Positions 1-11,583 of a DNA stretch of 64,000 bases are shown piece after piece; position 1 is the stretch's first letter; each line of letters starts with the position of its first letter. The DNA is from Mesostigma viride. Its lineage: Eukaryota; Streptophyta; Mesostigmatophyceae; Mesostigmatales; Mesostigmataceae. Location: the NCBI GenBank assembly GCA_009746045.1, contig RPFO01000213.1:9457536-9521535 (forward strand), written 5' to 3'. A program made the position numbers and the translations under genes. Under the pieces are notes generated by a model that was given only the letters and a program-made list of their open reading frames with translations, ran no database searches and had not been told where the DNA came from.

Positions 1-62
1 GCGCAGGGTTGGCCAGTACAGCGGGGAGTACATACAGTACGGCGGGGTTTAAAATACGTTAA

Positions 63-1761
63 CCCCTAAATGGTCTTGCTGCCGATTTTCCGCCAAAAAG
101 TGACTTACAGCCGATTTGTCGGCACCTACTCGGGGGACCAGTTTGCGAGAATACTATTGGGAATTAGGAAACGTTTAGCTGAGAAGAATGAAAGTTTATA
201 AGTTTCTCCAGAGCATGATACTAGGGTTTGCTATATTTTGACCAAGTTTAACAGGTGTTCCAGACAGTCAAAGTACAAGGGGTCAGGGTACTTTTTCACG
301 TACAACGTGCATTCCGGAAAACGACGACCTGGCCATGGCGGCTTGCGCCCACGCATGGCATTTACGTTTGCGTTCGAATTTTCTGGCCAAACTTAGGATA
401 TTGATTTTATACGTCCTAAAGATCATACAGGCCAATTTTTGGTTCGCGGGAATGCCATTTGATAGGTGTCGGCAGCGTTCTTGCTGGAAAAAACTGCGAT
501 CAGGCCGGACGATAGAAACGTTGACAGCAATACCTTTCCGGCGTATTTTAAAGGATATATCGGTTTCTTTGTACTTTTTATGATACATATTAGTCGTAAA
601 CGTGCAAGGGTGGCCAGAAATCGCCGAATCCAGCGACCATGCTGCACAACTTTGGTGTGCCGAAATGCGCCATTTTGCGGCCACCGCCTGGGCCAAGTTA
701 ACGCCATCCATGCCTGGTAAAGCTTAAGCATCGTTTTCCTATCGATGTTTGACGTTTATATATACGTTCTAGCTTGTGTAGCACATTCTTTTTGCATTAT
801 TCATGCTCTTTCTTGACCCTGGCCTGGCCCCTTTCTAAAACACCCTTCTTAGATGCTTCCCTCAGTCAGTTGACCTGCCACAGGGTGATGGTGATAAGTT
901 TTAGAGGCTGTATGGGTTTGAATACCTCCATATATGTTTGTTATACATTTCCCACACACATATTGCATGAGTGTGAGGCAGTTGGCTGGTCTCTGTGGCA
1001 TCATCAAGCATGTAACCGGTGAGTAGAAGCTTCCCATTGTCAGCATGTGCCACCAGGTGTGCTGGCCATCACCTGGAAAGCTATAGCAGCTTAGGCCTAG
1101 TTTATCCTTGCTAGGGCAGGCTGAAATAGGCTTAAAATCACTAGTTTGTTGGTGGCTGCCTCCTAGAATGCATGCCTTGCGTAGGGTATCCGTACCACGT
1201 TACCTACGTGCATGGACAAGGTAGCACCTGCACATAGGTGCCATGTAAGGGCAGTGTGATGATGCAGTTATGTTTCCCCATCATTGTGGAAGGGAAATGT
1301 ATTGTTTGGCATGGTTGGGGGCCATATTAGTAGGTATTAGTAGGTAGTATGCCCACTCCTACCCCCTTGGTTGCTTTTTACCAACGGTACCCCTATGGGC
1401 TGTACTGGGTGTAACTGCTGGTATACCCACCCAAATGATGACCCCAATGGCTCAAACTGTTCAGCAACTAATTGTTTATCATCCCTGAAGTGGTAGGTGC
1501 CTAGCTCTTACAACATAATTCAAAATGCACATTCTACCAAAAATGAAAACGCTCGTCTTGACCCACCTGACTTTGACGGCAGTTATACATGGCCTACGAT
1601 GAATATATGTGAGGTTGTGATATATCATGGCTTAGGGCAACTCATGGACATGCTTGCCCCCCAAGGACAGCCATTGGATATTGCTAGGTTGTACAGGGGC
1701 TGGTTTACAAAATAGGTGAGTTACTGCCGATTTATCGGCAGCATTTCCGCCCATTTAGGGG
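63..1761. mobile_element. TTAA-flanked non-autonomous transposon (piggyBac-type ends)
   Basis: The left end reads TTAA then CCCCTAAATGG (TTAA at 59-62) and the right end is its mirror, CCATTTAGGGG then TTAA (1,762-1,765). A subterminal TGCTGCCGAT motif occurs near both ends. TTAA duplication with a C-rich terminus is the signature of piggyBac-type elements, and the terminus closely resembles that of the transposase-bearing element at 13,944 (CCCTTAAATGG). I see no transposase inside; the 142-codon minus-strand ORF at 283-711 has no recognisable domain. The right half, 881-1,712, is repeated in inverted orientation at about 3,340-4,165. This is probably a non-autonomous element of about 1.7 kb. 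Confidence 0.6.
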
Positions 1762-1765
1762 TTAA

Positions 1766-3034
1766 AATACGTTTGAGTTTGAGTTAAAATAAGTTACTTA
1801 AAATACGCGATATAAAAAAAGGGTTTTAGGGGGTCCATCCACGTGGAAAACACTGGCATTGATAGTAATTAACGAAGCTTGTCATTTCCCCACGTGCTCC
1901 AATTGTTAGTTACCCAATTAGCACTCATTGATGATGCTCATGCTTTATTGACTGGAATGTGGTGTATTATTACTAAGTGAGACAACTATTATGTGTGCTT
2001 ATTAATTAACATCATCCATTTGTGTCCTGCATTTCTATCTGATTATGATTCGTTGAATCGGGGCTGCAGCACCAAGCAAGTAGAGCCATCTACTATATAA
2101 TGCATGAGTATATAAGACACAAGAACCTTGCTCTCAAGGATCCCACAACAAGCTCCATGCCCATATACATATGTGCACACGTACTGCACACACATTCATT
2201 GAAAACAAAATGCGCAACTGCACCCCCTGTCAGATTGTTGCGGGTTCCATGCAATTATTTATGCCAACATGACCATGCTTCCTTTGACAGCATCACAGCC
2301 ACTGTCACTATTGTTGCTACATGCACGTGAGTGGACGAGGAGGCAGGAGGGCCTCCCAACTCCGCCACGGCCCTGTTAACTGGAACTGCTTCTTTGCTCC
2401 CAGCTGCTTCTCGCCTGCCTTCCAGAGTTTCAGAAACATTTCCCTCTTGTCATCCGCAATATCCTCGCATATCCTGATCCCCTGGCCTGATATGCATGCA
2501 AAATGTGGTCGGGCTCGGGTCATGCTGATGCATCCCCCGTTGTTGTCAAACATTTTCTGGCAAAAAGCACAGTCGAACTTCGTGAGCATAACTATACCTT
2601 GATATTAACCTCATCCCGAAACTTCTGTCGTTTCTTTAATGTAATCCCACTCGAGCCCCTTGTTCTTCAAGGTCTATAAACTGACGCTAAATTGCCTGAC
2701 GCTAAATTGCGCAACACAATAATATTGACAGCCTTGAACGACCTTCCATTGCCGGCTGGCGCTAGCAATTAGCATAGCTGGCATACGCTAACACACATAA
2801 CCAGTCAGCCTTGGCCTTTTGGTACGATAGGCTAGAGCTGGACGATTGGCGGAAAGTACTGTTCGCGTCAAGTTCTACTAGGAAATTGGACATGAAGCCA
2901 ACGCGGCAGTAGTAAGCACATATTTACGCACTTTAAAATGTTGCATGGCTAGGGATATAGCATTTATAAGACGAAGGGATGATGCTGGCCAACAAATTTT
3001 CAGTCCAATATGTCGAGCCATGCTCTCGCCCCAG
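1766..3034. other. AT-rich intergenic stretch, no gene recognised
   Basis: Only short overlapping ORFs on both strands occur here (for example 2,317-2,589 minus and 2,321-2,602 plus). They have no recognisable motifs. I see no RNA gene or element terminus. Confidence 0.5.
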
Positions 3035-3291
3035 TCAGTTGTGTGCGCCACCATAGCCGCGGACATCAATAATTTTTGCACGCGTCGTCGTCGTTTGACC
3101 ACATCGGTATGTACCCCCTACTTTGCTTGACCGTAGGTCCTGACCAACTGTCCAAAAGTGGTAAACCAGGGGTGCGCGTGAAAGTACAAATCTAGATCTC
3201 GAATCTGAACTAGTTCTGCCACTAACTCGGTCAGTTAAAAAGGACTGAGAAACACTCAGTCCTTGAGAACGGACCAAGTACCGTTTACGGG
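3035..3291 (-). mobile_element. Relic of a piggyBac-type left end, inverted
   Basis: Read on the minus strand from 3,291, the sequence aligns by eye with the left terminal 250 bp of the element at 13,944. It shows a decayed terminus (CCGTAAACGGTA), GGTCCGTT, the paired GGACTGAG...CTCAGTCC palindrome, GTGGCAGAACTAG, an AGATCTAGATTTGTA block and CCCCTGGTTTACCACTTTTGG. The flanking TTAA has decayed to TTCA (3,292-3,295 on the plus strand). No right end or transposase is left. Confidence 0.65.
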
Positions 3292-3295
3292 TTCA

Positions 3296-4165
3296 TCCTG
3301 AAATGGGCTGAGATGCTGCCGAAAAATAGGCTGTTACAAGGTCACTGTCTTGTAAAACAACCCAACACCAACCTACCAATATCCAGGGGCTGTCCTTGGG
3401 CGTCAAGCAAGGTAGGCCACCCAAGGGGGTCAAGGGGGGTCAAGCAGGGAAGGCCCATAAAACTGGCTTCAAAGTCAGGCAGTTCAAGAGGCACGTTCTC
3501 ATAATCTTGTAGATTGTGCATTTTGAATTATGTAATAAGACCTAGACACCTACCACTTCAGGGATGATGAACAATCAGCTGGTGAACCGTTGGGGCCCTT
3601 GGGGTCATCATTTGGGTGGGCACGCTGGTTACACCCAGTCCAGCCTATAGGGGTACTGTTGGTAAAAAGCAACCAAGGGGGTAGGGGTGGGTATACTACC
3701 TACTAAGGTGGCCACCAACCATGCCATGTACTGTACAATAAATTTCCCTTCCACGATCATGGGCAAACATAGCTGCATCATCAAAAGTTCTGCCCTTTCA
3801 TGGCACCTATGTGCAGGTGCCACCTTGTCCATGCACACAGGTGACGCGGTACGGATACCCTACGCAAGGCATGCATTCTAGGAGACAACCACCAACAAAC
3901 TAGTGCGGTTTTAAGCCTAATTCAGCTTTCCCTAGCTAAGATAAGCTAGGCCTAAGCTGCTATTGCTGTCCAGGTGCTGGCCAGCACACCTGCTGGCAAA
4001 AGCTGACAAATGGAAAGTTTTTACTCACCGTTACATGCTTGATGGTGCCACATATACCAGCCAACTGCCTCACACTCATGCAAGATGTGTGTGGGGAATG
4101 TATAACAAACATGCATGGAGGTATTCAAACCCATACAGCCTCTAAAACTCAGCACCATCACACTA
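3296..4165 (-). mobile_element. Truncated inverted copy of the 63-1,761 element
   Basis: The reverse complement matches 881-1,760 through the CTACCCCCTTGGTTGCTTTTTACC block, the AAAATGCACA block, the CCAAGGACAGCC...GGATATTG block and a decayed terminus (CTGAAATGGGC). With the first copy it forms an inverted pair with arms of about 830 bp and a spacer of about 1.6 kb. The outer part of the element is missing. It abuts the relic at 3,035-3,291, the two sharing one decayed TTAA. Confidence 0.6.
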
Positions 4166-4177
4166 GATACTATTTGA

Positions 4178-4789
4178 TTGCTTTTAGCGTATGCTACAAC
4201 GTTAATCATGGTACCGACAGATACCGTTCGTGAAAATGTGTGTGATCATACGATGCCGTCCCTTGCTTTAACAACTCAGGGTGAGTGTTTTTCTGCCCAG
4301 TTGCTAGAATTTACTACTATGCTTGTTACCTCAGCAATTCGCATGAAAGACACCCCAGCGTTGCTTGAATCTCAGAAACAATACCGTCCAGTGTGTTCCT
4401 CGTTATCGACTGCACCTCAGAGGCGCAGCAGCCCAACACAAAAGACCGAAGCCGTTCGCCAGCTAAAAAGACGGGCTGCAAAAGATCAGATGCAACCGGC
4501 GGACGCGTACGCCCGGGTGCTCATTGGCGATGGCGTGAAGCCATGCCACTGGCCGCGTTGGCATGAAAAACAGCATCCTCGAAATCCACTACACACCCAG
4601 GCGCTGTCGGCAGTAGCAAAGCTGGGTCTGGCAGCGCCGGCGGAGGTGAGGCTGTTTGCCCAGTGCACGCGTAATTGGAAGAGCGTCGTAAAATTCGGCT
4701 CGTTCCGCTCTGCGTTGAATATTTCCGTGGACTCGCGAAATTTTTCAGTGTCCGGCATGGTTGAAACGTGTATAATACATACGAGTTGA
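4178..4789 (+). CDS. Hypothetical ORF, 203 codons, doubtful
   Basis: This ATG-initiated frame starts just outside the truncated inverted repeat copy. The product is basic in the middle (RRSSPTQKTEAVRQLKRRAA) and has no recognised domain, signal peptide or membrane segment. An antisense ORF of 180 codons (4,486-5,028) overlaps it, and nothing favours one strand strongly. It may be an exon, a decayed transposon ORF or chance. No function is proposed. Confidence 0.15.
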   Translation: MLLAYATTLIMVPTDTVRENVCDHTMPSLALTTQGECFSAQLLEFTTMLVTSAIRMKDTPALLESQKQYRPVCSSLSTAPQRRSSPTQKTEAVRQLKRRAAKDQMQPADAYARVLIGDGVKPCHWPRWHEKQHPRNPLHTQALSAVAKLGLAAPAEVRLFAQCTRNWKSVVKFGSFRSALNISVDSRNFSVSGMVETCIIHTS

Positions 4790-5640
4790 GATAGCAGAGA
4801 ATGCCGGGACACCATCCTTGCAGCAAAGGTTGTCTTTATTATGCAAAATAATAATAACAATAACACAGACCTCACGGTCACGTCAATCAGTGTCGACGTA
4901 TGAACAGGTGCTAGGCAAGCACGCAGGACCGGGTGCAAGGAACTGAGCTCACATGCCACGTGCATCCTCTTATGCCACTTGGGCCAGCTCTCCTTCAGAG
5001 CTGTCAAAATGTGTGTCAGTGTGCACACTCCGGTGGAATCCAGCCCAAGTCCTAAACAGTCTGACTGACACCTGTAAATTCCTACTGTAGACTCGCGCGG
5101 TACCAGCCTGCCGGCTTGCAGTCCACCGTACAGTACATACCACTACACGTGACAAATATGTCAAAGTGTATACCGACGGACTCAACCTGAACATAAAACA
5201 ACTTTGTCATTTCCTACCCGAATCAGGCACTCTTGGTGCCGACAGAAATTCCATAAAATTGTCTATCACATAACGTAACTATGAATTACGTTAACTACAG
5301 TGAACGCCAATACGCCGTATAATACGGTAAATACGCCGTATTATACAATACGGCGGGGTTTGGCGTACTAACGTACTAGAAATACGGCGTATTGCGTTCT
5401 CAACGCAAATACGGCGCATTATACGTATTTTTCGCGTATTATACGGCGCCCGGCACCGGAATTTGGCGCCAGAGCTAGTTTTGGCGCAGCTCATGCAGCC
5501 GACAGCCTTGCACGCCAAAAGTAACCGCCGCTACCGAAGCTGAGGCTTGAGGCCGCTAACACTAAACATGCAAAAGGTGCTGCCGCCTGTCTACCGGGCA
5601 GTAGCACAGTGCTGGCATTTACTAGCTGCCTGGAAAGTAG
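4790..5640. other. Intergenic stretch with ATACGGCG-like motifs
   Basis: No gene is recognised. From 5,285 to 5,450 the short palindromic string TACGCCGTA/ATACGGCG recurs with variations. Related strings occur at 25-50 and 19,185-19,265, so this is a dispersed short motif rather than a single array. Confidence 0.4.
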
Positions 5641-5644
5641 AGCG

Positions 5645-5941
5645 ATGGCGCACGGTCGAGGCAAGGAACCTGACCTCGGAATAAACTACGATGACATGTC
5701 AGAGTCGGAGTACGAAGAGGCCCGAGCACGACATCTTGCTGGCTTGGAGTTAGATGAGGATGCCAACAACAATGACGGTGGGGACGAGGAGCCTACTGGC
5801 CCCGACAACAGTGGGGACGAGGGGGATGGTGATTCAAAGCCGGCCAAGGCTGCCGTTTGGGAGTTCATTGAAAACGGGGTCCATTGCGGCAGGGCATTCT
5901 CGATGGACACGCGGTCCTGGGAGAGAGGGGAGCGGCTTTGA
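5645..5941 (+). CDS. Short acidic ORF, possible transposase N-terminal remnant
   Basis: The ATG at 5,645 opens a frame of 98 codons that is strongly acidic in the middle (DEDANNNDGGDEEPTGPDNS). The frame ends just before the direct repeat that begins at 5,961. The acidic composition resembles the D/E-rich N-terminus of the transposase at 14,395, and piggyBac-type right-end sequence follows at 6,880-7,159. It could therefore be the start of a deleted transposase, but I see no catalytic motif. A host exon is equally possible. Confidence 0.25.
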   Translation: MAHGRGKEPDLGINYDDMSESEYEEARARHLAGLELDEDANNNDGGDEEPTGPDNSGDEGDGDSKPAKAAVWEFIENGVHCGRAFSMDTRSWERGERL

Positions 5942-5960
5942 GTCAGCCAGGCGTGGGGGA

Positions 5961-6089
5961 GTTGGGGATTCGCAAACTTTGCTCGGAGAACTGCAAATGG
6001 CAGGGGACGCCATTTTGCTGTCCATTTTAAGCGACCACTAAATGTTTTCAATAAGAAGTTGGTGGAGTGGGAGCAATGGATACACGAAT
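5961..6089 (+). repeat. Direct repeat, copy 1
   Basis: About 125 bp beginning GGGGATTCGCAAACTTTGC and ending GGAGCAATGGATACACGAA, repeated almost without change at 6,571-6,694. The two copies flank a 480-bp stretch that starts TCGGATTTCTCTGAAAATAG, a string related to the start of the 10,150 and 11,370 repeats. Confidence 0.8.
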
Positions 6090-6570
6090 CGGATTTCTCT
6101 GAAAATAGTTTCTTATAATGGGCGAGAACGAACGCCGCAATCGAAGTGTTCCTGACGGCGGCAAAGATTACGTGGCACGCTCTTGGGGTTCCAGTTTCGC
6201 TGGCATGGCCGGCGACTAGGGCCGTTTTTAGCGGATGATAATCAGTTTGGATTTTGTAGCTGGGTGATTAGTTACGGGCAGTTTTCGTTGTTGTTCAGGC
6301 GGTTAAAAAGGTCGTATTTATAAGGCCTTTTAATTTTGTATGCTGGCCTGAAACTGCTCTTGATTGGCGACTAGTGTAGTTAAAAGTTTCATGACTCGAA
6401 TCATTTTGCTGACATTTCGTAGTTGCCGGTCTGACATTAGTTGTGTCAGTAAGGCTGGGATTTTTTTAGGGGCGTTGCCTTTTAGCGTGTTGTGTCGTCT
6501 TTTTAGGGGCCTTGCGAGGAAGGGGAAGGTCTTTTTTCTTGCCCACCCACCCTCCCTGTGTTTTGTTGTC

Positions 6571-6694
6571 TTGGGGATTCGCAAACTTTGCTCGGAGAAC
6601 TGCAAATGGCAGGGGACGCCATTTTGCTGTCCATTTTAAGCGACCACTTAATGTTTTCAATAAGAAGTTGGTGGAGTGGGAGCAATGGATACAC
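6571..6694 (+). repeat. Direct repeat, copy 2
   Basis: Near-identical to 5,961-6,089. It runs directly into the element-end sequence starting GATGTTTTGTGCC. Confidence 0.8.
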
Positions 6695-7159
6695 GAAGAT
6701 GTTTTGTGCCACATTGGGAAAGGAAACCAAAACGGTAGTGCTAGCCAACCACCCCCAAAAAACTTGGTCCTATTTTTAGGACTGAGCTATTCTGGGATTT
6801 TTGCTAGCTAGCTTGTGCAGTTCTGTAGCATGCCATGTTGTGAATGCATTGATGGCGTGCCTGTGATATAAACTAACTACCTTCGAAATTCCAGGGCCTA
6901 TATATTTGTATAAGTGGTCCATATTGCATGATGTATGTCTCATACCCCATTTTTCCGTATGCCCCTGGGGTTGGCGCTATTTATAGCACCCTGAAGTCAA
7001 AGATATGGGACCAGTGGCATGTCCCCAAAGAAATTAAATATAAATGCATGCTTGGTACCAAGGGGTAGCCAGAAATTGTTTTTAGGCCATAGAGAAACAT
7101 ATGTGCGAAGATGTGCAACTCAGTCCAATTTTTAGGACTGAGTTGCTTTGGTTTAAGGG
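6693..7159 (+). mobile_element. piggyBac-type right-end fragment
   Basis: This ends in TTTAAGGG followed by TTAA (7,160-7,163). From about 6,880 it matches the right end of the 13,944-17,625 element: CCAGGGCC, CCCCTGGGGTTGGCGC, TTTATAGCACCC, CATGCTTGGTACCAAGGGG, CCAGAAATTGTTTTTAGGCC and AGATGTGCAACTC. A matching left end was not found. Confidence 0.7.
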
Positions 7160-7163
7160 TTAA

Positions 7164-7495
7164 AAAACTCAGGGCGAGTGATTTTCTGCCCAGTTCTAGG
7201 CATGCATGCTGGCCAAGTCTGCCTTCTTTTTGTGTGTTTGCTGTGTGTTAGAGACATAGAGATGCCTGGGATCTGCTTGCATTGAAGCATCAGCAAGTTG
7301 CTAAATTGTTTTCTTTCCTTTTTCCTTGTATTTTGATGTCCTTTGTAGGGTTTAGGGTTCGTTGGTAATAAGCTCCTTGCATGCGCCTTCTACACGTGCT
7401 TTATGCCCGATGGCACTAGATTTACATTACTATATAGCATGAGCTGCTGTATTATATGCTGGAAATGTGTTGGAGGATGCATGTGTGGCCAGATA
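7164..7495. other. Intergenic spacer, no gene recognised
   Basis: A short string after the TTAA (ACTCAGGGCGAGTG...TCTGCCCAG) is also found at 4,275-4,310. Otherwise I see nothing. Confidence 0.4.
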
Positions 7496-7836
7496 TGATG
7501 TTTTGTGCCACATTGGGATAGGAAACCGAAACGGTAGTAGTAGTAGCCAACCACCCCGAAAAAACTTGGTCCTATTCTTAGGACTGAGCTATTTTGGGAT
7601 TTTTGCTAGCTAGCTTGTGATGTTCTGTAGCATATCATGTTGTGAATGCATTGATGGCATGCCTGTGATATAAACTAACTGCCTTTGAAATTTCAGGGCC
7701 TATATATTTGTATAAGCGGTCCATATTGCATGATGTATGTCTCAAACCCCATTTTTCCGTACCCCCCTGGGGTTGGCGCTATTTATGGCACCCTAAAGTC
7801 AAAGATATGGGACCAGTGGCATGTCCCCAAAGAAGA
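7496..7836 (+). repeat. Second copy of the 6,693-7,030 sequence
   Basis: This is a direct duplicate of the internal part of the piggyBac-type right end, 803 bp downstream of the first, with scattered substitutions. It starts at the same GATGTTTTGTGCC border and diverges after TGTCCCCAAAGAA, before the terminus, so it has no terminal repeat of its own. Confidence 0.8.
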
Positions 7837-9171
7837 GGTAATGGGTTATCCGGATGGTCTGACCCAAGGAAGCCCCCATTGGACTATCCAACTAAGTTGT
7901 CCTATGTTGGTATTGAGGTTCCCTACCCTCCCTGGGAAAAAAGTGGGGGGTAAACTTTTCCTTGGGGAAAAAAGATCGTCTTTTGGCCAACTTTGACTAG
8001 AGCTATCATCCAAATGCTTTGATAAAGCCATGGTATTATTGCATATTCTGAAAGCCCTTGAAGTGTGGATACTCCTAGCATCTTGGTTGGGGGTATTTGG
8101 AGTTGTGGCCTGTGAGTTATGATTTTTTCATTTTCAGGGGTATGAAAGTGCCAAAAATGGGTCAGCGGACTATGGGTTAAGATAGATAGCTACTTAAGCT
8201 CGTGGACTCGTTTTCCGTACAGCTCGCCTTTTTTCATACCTTGCCCTCCTTTTTAAGGGACTCCTGTGCGACATGTATCCTTATCCCTTGTGACTATTGT
8301 CTAGTAAATATGACTTATCTAAGCTGAATGCTGAACTAAGCGACTTTCTGGACTGAAGGGCGACATCCATCCGAGTAATCGAAATCAGAAAAAAGAACCG
8401 TCCTTCCAGCATGTCCTTGCCACCTGGCAACGACATGGGAGCATTGGCGGTCTCCCCCCATACTCCCTACATAGGAGGTGCCGCTGGCGCCAGCCAGGCA
8501 AGGTGTGCTGCACGACATTGTTTCTACACAGGCTTCCCACATACTTAGTGGCAATTCATAAGCCCGCGAGATGCCCTCCCCTACATATAAGCTCGTGGGG
8601 TGCTTGTCAATTTTGATAGAACCTGGAAGCGACCATATGCTAATACAAATACCAATCGCAATATTAGTATTTAGAAGTGAGGATTACACTAATAGTATGT
8701 ACTTAAACGCACAAGGGTACAAGCACCATGCCAAGTGAATGTGTACTATATGACTCTTAGACTTACCATTTACGGTAATTGTTAGAAGCCGCCGTTGTGT
8801 TTGTGCCACTTGGCCCATGATCTGCAAGCTCACAAAGCATAAAGCAAACATTGACCACGTCGACTCACATGTACGGTCACAATGGACATTCATTCACTCC
8901 TTGCTTAACCTGTAAACCATCCTAACGCCGATTTTGGACGATGAGCTCAACTGAACAAAAATTGGCATGAGTTTGTGGCAGACCGCAGAACTGCAAAGGT
9001 TTTTGTGGGAAAGTTTTAGGTCAGCGCCAAGAATTAGACCCGTAGTGCGCTGAGCGCACACTTGTCTGATCATAGCTGGTCAACCATCAGAACAGGTGAA
9101 TACCCGAGACAAAGTCACAAAGTCACTGGGGTATGTTGAAATACGTAAAACTTCCTGAATAATTATCAGAA
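7837..9171. other. Intergenic stretch, no gene recognised
   Basis: Only short ORFs without motifs are present. No RNA gene or element terminus was identified. Confidence 0.4.
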
Positions 9172-10149
9172 TTAACCCTTGGATCGTGTCCAACTCGCCA
9201 CTACAAATAGAGGCCAGTTGCACTTTGCAAGATAATGCCCACAAACCACCCTAAAAACAATTTTAGTGTCCATACTTGGACCAAAGCACACACATATAAT
9301 GAGTTACTTGGGGGTCATGTCATTGGTCATGTTGCAATGTCCTATGGGTGCTAAATATAGCACCACCCTCAGGGGGGTGCGAGAGTGCGAAAAAAAAAAA
9401 ACACATGTATTATGCATTATTACACCTCAAAACAATTCCGTTGCTCCCAATATTTTTCAGGCAGTTGCTTGGGTAGCCAGGCATGGCTTCTGAACACTGA
9501 CATCATGGGTTGTCCCAGGGACCCAGCTGCACAATCTAAAAATAACTGGCCACTACAAATAGGGTCCACTTTGGCTGGTGACATTACAACTCAGAATTCT
9601 TATCCCATAGCAACAAAAAACATCATTGATGATCAAACATGCATTATGTAAACAATTTCAGCCTCCAGAACATCCATAACAGCGATTAAACATAGGTCGC
9701 CATGCCAATGCACAGTCACATTCGTGCGTATCATGGCATGGGAAGGCCAAAGACTACCCACCACACAAACCTACCACATGCACAGTTTTTCTCACATGCC
9801 AATGCTTGACTAAATGAGGTAAAGCAAGCCTACATCATTGGCAATGCTACTGTAGCTCCTCACATGCTGGGCTTCATCATTTTGGCTGCTAACTGGCTAT
9901 GGGGCGACAGCTCGGCACTAAGAGGCATTACAACGGTAGGTGTGAACATGGTGCTTGTGACTTGCAGGGTAATGCTCAAAATGATCACTAACACGCAGCT
10001 TTAACTATATACTTCATGATGTTGTAAAGAAAACACCACCATGTGGTGGCTACCAATGTCTACATACTAGCAGGTATACTGTGCCAAGGCCCAGATGCAT
10101 GCATAGCAAGGGTGTGCAAGGGGCTACGTAACCCATGCATCCACAACAT

Positions 10150-10375
10150 TCGGTTTTCTCTGAATATAGTTTAATTAACGCATGCGGGAAAGATAGGGCC
10201 GCTATGCCTTGGCCTAGATGTGGAAGGCTGTCTGCGACATGGGCTGACTAATTCGATCTGTACAAAGGGTTTCCTGTTCGCCCGAATTTTCCTTGGTTGA
10301 CACGGTTTGTTTTTAAGGGTCAGTGGCTATTAATTAGTGGTCCGAGAAAACTAATTGTACAACCGTGGTTAATTA
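10150..10375 (+). repeat. Direct repeat of about 215 bp, copy 1
   Basis: It starts TCGGTTTTCTCTGAA and continues to the ATTAATTAGTGGTCCGAGAAAA block. It is nearly identical to 11,370-11,583. The final block is itself repeated at about 10,365-10,400. Confidence 0.8.
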
Positions 10376-11242
10376 GTGGTCTGAGAAAATTAATTGTTTC
10401 TTTTACAATGGCGGCAATGCCCGCCTGTGCAAAATTGCACATTCTAGCGCGAGTTGCATCGGTCTTGTAGCCGAGGCAGATGGTGGCACAACCGCTAAGT
10501 TGTCCGACCAAGCATAGTATAGTTGGTCGTGCAACGGAAAGAAAATTTAAATTTACCCCCATGGCGTTTTTCCACCGCTGCGGGTCTTTTTGACATGGGC
10601 GAAGGATGGGGCGCTACTTCGGCGGTTTGACCAGCTTCGGCGGAGCTGTTCGTAAGTTTCTAAAACAGCTCCAGTGTCACATCGCAGGCTTGCCACCTTG
10701 CGATGGTGCGTGGGAAGTGACCTGGACCCATTAGGTCCTGAACCAGGTTCCTGTCAGCAACTGCCTGTTTTTTTTCATAAATTATTTTTTGTGGCGGCAG
10801 GTCAGTTGTCCAGCTGCCCCTGCCGAGGAGGGGTAGTTGGGGACAATAGGAGCCGCGCGAGAGTTGCGCTCCGTAGCTAGAAATTTCCCTATTGCGAGAC
10901 TCAAGTTGGGAAGGGCTTCTTAGGGAGGCGAGGCTACCCCAGACCTTTGTCGTTCCTTTTCATCTCAGCACCTGCTGCGCGGCTCAGTCTATTATGGTGT
11001 TATAAAACCTCTTTCCTTTTTGGACGGTTCCAGAATTGCCAAATGCTGGCTCTTTTTGGGGGCTTGCTTTTGGGGTAGTCACCGGCTTGTGTCGCATTGA
11101 ACCAGCAGGCCCCTGCGGGGGTTAATATAGCCTAGCGCGGGCTGACTCGCCATTTAAGATGTTGCGGCACGCTCTTTCGCGCATGATGGTCATGAGTTTA
11201 ATCGGCGCAATGGGGTTGGCGCCAGGGGGGGGTAATTGGGTG
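10376..11242. other. Spacer between direct repeats, no gene recognised
   Basis: Only short ORFs are present, for example 10,674-10,880 on the plus strand. No domain is recognised. Confidence 0.4.
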
Positions 11243-11369
11243 CAGGCTTCTTGCTTCCGCGTACGGATTGAGAAACCTTAAGGCCACTGTTAACTGCTGC
11301 ATTTGTGGCAGGGCTCCACTTAATGTATTCAATCATATGCTGGTCTTCTTGGGAGCTCAGTGATCTTAA
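11243..11369 (+). repeat. Uninterrupted copy of the piggyBac target repeat (related empty site)
   Basis: This copy reads GGCTTCTTGCTTCCGCG...GATTGAGAAACC-TTAA-GGCCACTGTTAACTGC...GAGCTCAGTGATCTTAA without interruption, with TTAA at 11,278-11,281. The same sequence at 13,907-13,943 plus 17,626-17,717 is split at that TTAA by the 3.68-kb transposon. It therefore shows the pre-insertion state. Confidence 0.9.
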
Positions 11370-11583
11370 TCGGTTTTCTCTGAACATAGTTTAATTAACG
11401 CATGCGGGAAAGATAGGGCCGCTATGCCTTGGCCTGGATGTGGAAGGCTGTCTGCGACATGGGCTGACTGATTCGATCTGTAGAAAGGGTTTCCTGTTCG
11501 CCCGAATTTTCCTTGGTTGACACGTCGGTTGTTTATAAGGGTCCGTGGCTATTAATTAGTGGTCCGAGAAAATTAATTGTAGG
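11370..11583 (+). repeat. Direct repeat of about 215 bp, copy 2
   Basis: Near-identical to 10,150-10,375, 1.22 kb apart. It follows the target repeat directly. The ends do not have TG...CA, so an LTR identity is not supported. Confidence 0.8.

Noticed and set aside
4486-5028. 180-codon minus-strand ORF
   Set aside because: It overlaps the plus-strand ORF, has no domain, and its hydrophobic run is encoded by an AAT/AAC-rich simple stretch.
10150-11583. LTR retrotransposon bounded by the 215-bp direct repeats
   Set aside because: The repeats lack TG...CA ends, no primer-binding site or polypurine tract was seen, and the 1-kb interior has no gag or pol.
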